Of a stretch of 64,000 bases of DNA, positions 62,201-64,000 are shown piece by piece (the first letter of the stretch is position 1; each line of letters starts with the position of its first letter). The notes under the pieces are model-generated. The model worked only from the letters and a program-made list of their open reading frames with translations. It searched no databases and had not been told where the DNA came from. The stretch lies in NCBI GenBank assembly GCA_963556695.1, contig CAUWAG010000020.1:3534001-3598000 (forward strand), given 5' to 3'. A program made the translations under genes and the position numbers. The DNA comes from Anthostomella pinea (lineage: Eukaryota; Ascomycota; Sordariomycetes; Xylariales; Xylariaceae).

Positions 62201-64000
62201 AGTAGGTGAGTCGTTTAGCCTTTCCAGGAGAAGGGTTGGGCTGGTACCGGAGATGGATAGGTAGTTAGAGGAACCGTAGACCTGATCAGTGTGCAACTGC
62301 ACTACCCAGCTGTGGCTGTCCTACTCAGCAACGTCGTCGCAATCTGAGCCGGTCGGATCCTGTTCATCAGAAGAAGGACGAATCTGTTTCAGGAAATCGA
62401 CTTTGGAGAGCGATCCAGATACCAGGGAGCCCCTGTTTCTTCCAGGTCCGACCCAACCCAGCGGTTTGGCGCCTCGGACTTGATTGCCGGAAGCGACCCG
62501 CTCGGAAAAGTCTCCTGTTCGACGTCCGTGACGCCAAGCTGTAAGTACCTCGCAGGTTACCGCCTTGTTCTGAAAACTGTCGGTGTGAATTCGGGTTCCA
62601 TTTGGAAGAAGCCTGATCCCAGCCGCGCATGCAGAACTGATCATATGATCAATCTGGAGAGAAGCGAGCTCGTCATACTCCGTCACATCAATGCTGATAT
62701 CGTCGACTGCTATGTTGCAAAGACAGTGGCCTGTTTGTTCATAGGCGCAGGCACACCACACCAACTCCGTACTCACGTCGGTTTGCACGCGTTACGCTGC
62801 CGTGATCAGCCGGACAGCGGAGAACCATAACTCTCTGCTTGTGCCGCTTCTGTGCATGTAGAGCATGCATGTCGTGCAGCAGAGGTCCACGTTGAAGGCC
62901 ACCTGTACCGTCTGATCGGGTTCGGGACGAAAAAGATCATGGGGAGTTGGGTGATCAATGATAAGGTCTGGAACGGGGCATGCGAAGCGCATGAATACCT
63001 ACATATAAAACAGATCGCTGTGACTCATCCAAGAGCCGGAAGGGACTCACCGCTTCGCACCCCCGAATAGATGTGCATAAAACGCAGCATTGCAGCGATT
63101 GAGAGCAGTCGTGTCTGTTTGAGAGCTTGAGGACAATACTGCCTTCCCACACAGCGGCCTGGTCACGGCGGCAGGAGATGCTTGTTCGTCTCCCATGTAA
63201 CCGGGCACTACTTTGATCATCAGCTTCGCGAAGTCTTGCACACAGGCACCCGCACACCAGCTCATGCGGAAGTCCCGAAGCTGGTGTCATACCAGCGGAT
63301 CCAGTGGCCCCCTCTCTCCAGGGGCTGGCAGAGTCCCGAGTGGACGTTGCGGTGCCCCACCACCACGTTTGCCCTGTTTAGCGCATAATAGGTTGCAGCA
63401 GTCTCGGGGAAAAGGGGTATTCTTGCCATTTGGGGCCTCGCGCACCATCGGTCGGCCCAGCTTGACCGTTTTTGCCATTCTTGAGAGACCGTTTCACGAC
63501 AAACATGGAGCGCATAATAAACGCAGCTCGGGTGCCGGGAGACTTGGGATTTTTTGATGTTCCTGATGGGCATGCGCTGGGCTCTCAGGCACTTGTCAAG
63601 TCGACGACAATGGGCCATCGAGCATCAATCGGCGGTGAGACTGGCATACATCGGGGGCGGGCGGTGAGTTCCAATATCGCTATTCTACCGCCGCAAGCGG
63701 TGGGTAGAAGTTAAGGTTAGGTAGTACCGCAGCCGGGCCAATCGGTGTCCGATGGTTGAGGTGATGGCTGCCAGCCGGAAGCGTTACGAAGCTTTCGCTG
63801 ACGTGAGACGATGCTGCTTCCACATATCTCCAGCTATGATATGACCACAACAAGGGCATTGTTGAACCCGATGCAAACCCCAATGCTCATTGCTGACAGA
63901 ACGCAGCTCGTCTCGGCGGTCATGGACCGCTACCGAAACAAGCGGCCAGTGGATATCCGATGTAGCGCTCAGGTCGACGTGGCGGTCAGCTCCGGGTGCA
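59296..64000. other. 4.7-kb region without a supported gene
   Basis: Many short frames occur on both strands but none shows a domain, signal peptide or convincing splice pattern. The most protein-like are on the minus strand at 62321-62788 (with IDVTEYDELASLQIDHM) and 63047-63265 (with LMIKVVPGYMGDEQASP, followed by a GTGAGT donor), which could be exons of an unrecognised gene, but I could not join them in phase. A 14-nt A run lies at about 62040-62053. Confidence 0.45.

Noticed and set aside
1..64000. CRISPR arrays, operons, ribosome binding sites
   Set aside because: Introns, mitochondrial presequences and nuclear gene families show a eukaryotic nuclear genome; no array was seen.
1..64000. 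Changed nuclear genetic code with TAG as sense
   Set aside because: CSN6, the dynamin-like gene and the dehydrogenase end at TAG with only short downstream frames, and no TAG occurs inside the conserved domains of the other genes.

Overview
The window is nuclear DNA of a filamentous ascomycete (Pezizomycotina), most likely a Sordariomycete. Genes carry many short GT-AG introns (about 50-110 bp) with CTRAY-type branch sites. Coding sequence is GC-rich, and two AT-rich tracts look like degraded repeat DNA. The gene families (Vps17, Bfr1, Trm4/Ncl1, CSN6, HET, NmrA-like, DUF3632-like) are typical of this group. Splice sites below were read by eye, by matching exon phase and family conservation.

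Layout. 1-1.3 kb: 3' part of a rhodopsin-domain (Pth11-like) membrane protein, then 2.6 kb without a gene. 3.9-7.4 kb: RPB5 (-) and BFR1 (+), divergent over a shared promoter. 9.1-9.9 kb: conserved Cys-cluster protein (-). 11.6-16.4 kb: mitochondrial Obg GTPase (+) and tRNA m5C methyltransferase TRM4 (-), convergent. 17.5-25.1 kb: accessory block with an NmrA-like reductase, an HET-domain protein, a secreted methyltransferase-like protein and a DUF3632-like protein. 25.4-26.1 kb: AT-rich tract. 26.3-33.3 kb: class II aldolase, a nine-exon dynamin-like GTPase and a second NmrA-like reductase, all (-). 33.8-34.4 kb: a 588-bp AT-rich element with about 68-bp terminal inverted repeats. 34.5-39.6 kb: mitochondrial MEF2 (-) and retromer VPS17 (+), divergent. 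39.6-44.8 kb: no intact gene. 44.8-51.9 kb: sorbitol-dehydrogenase-like MDR enzyme (+), CSN6 (-), a conserved nuclear-type protein (+) and a frame-interrupted Cys/His protein (-). 52.7-53.6 kb: three tRNA-like repeats. 54.5-55.4 kb: a gene interrupted by an in-frame TAG. 57.3-59.3 kb: six-exon MFS transporter (-). 59.3-64 kb: no gene I can support.

The most interesting pattern is three genes (BFR1, TRM4 and the gene at 54,526) in which an in-frame TAG is followed, in the same frame, by clearly protein-like sequence of 79, 54 and 185 codons. Sordariomycetes are known for A-to-I mRNA editing in sexual tissue that turns UAG into UGG (Trp), so these are candidate stop-recoding sites. C-to-T mutation of CAG, readthrough, or unusual 3n introns are the alternatives. 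Other genes here end normally at TAG (CSN6, dynamin, dehydrogenase), so the genetic code itself is not changed.

Most genes are housekeeping: transcription, mRNP and ER function, tRNA modification, mitochondrial translation, endosomal sorting and protein degradation control. The 17-34 kb stretch is the accessory part.
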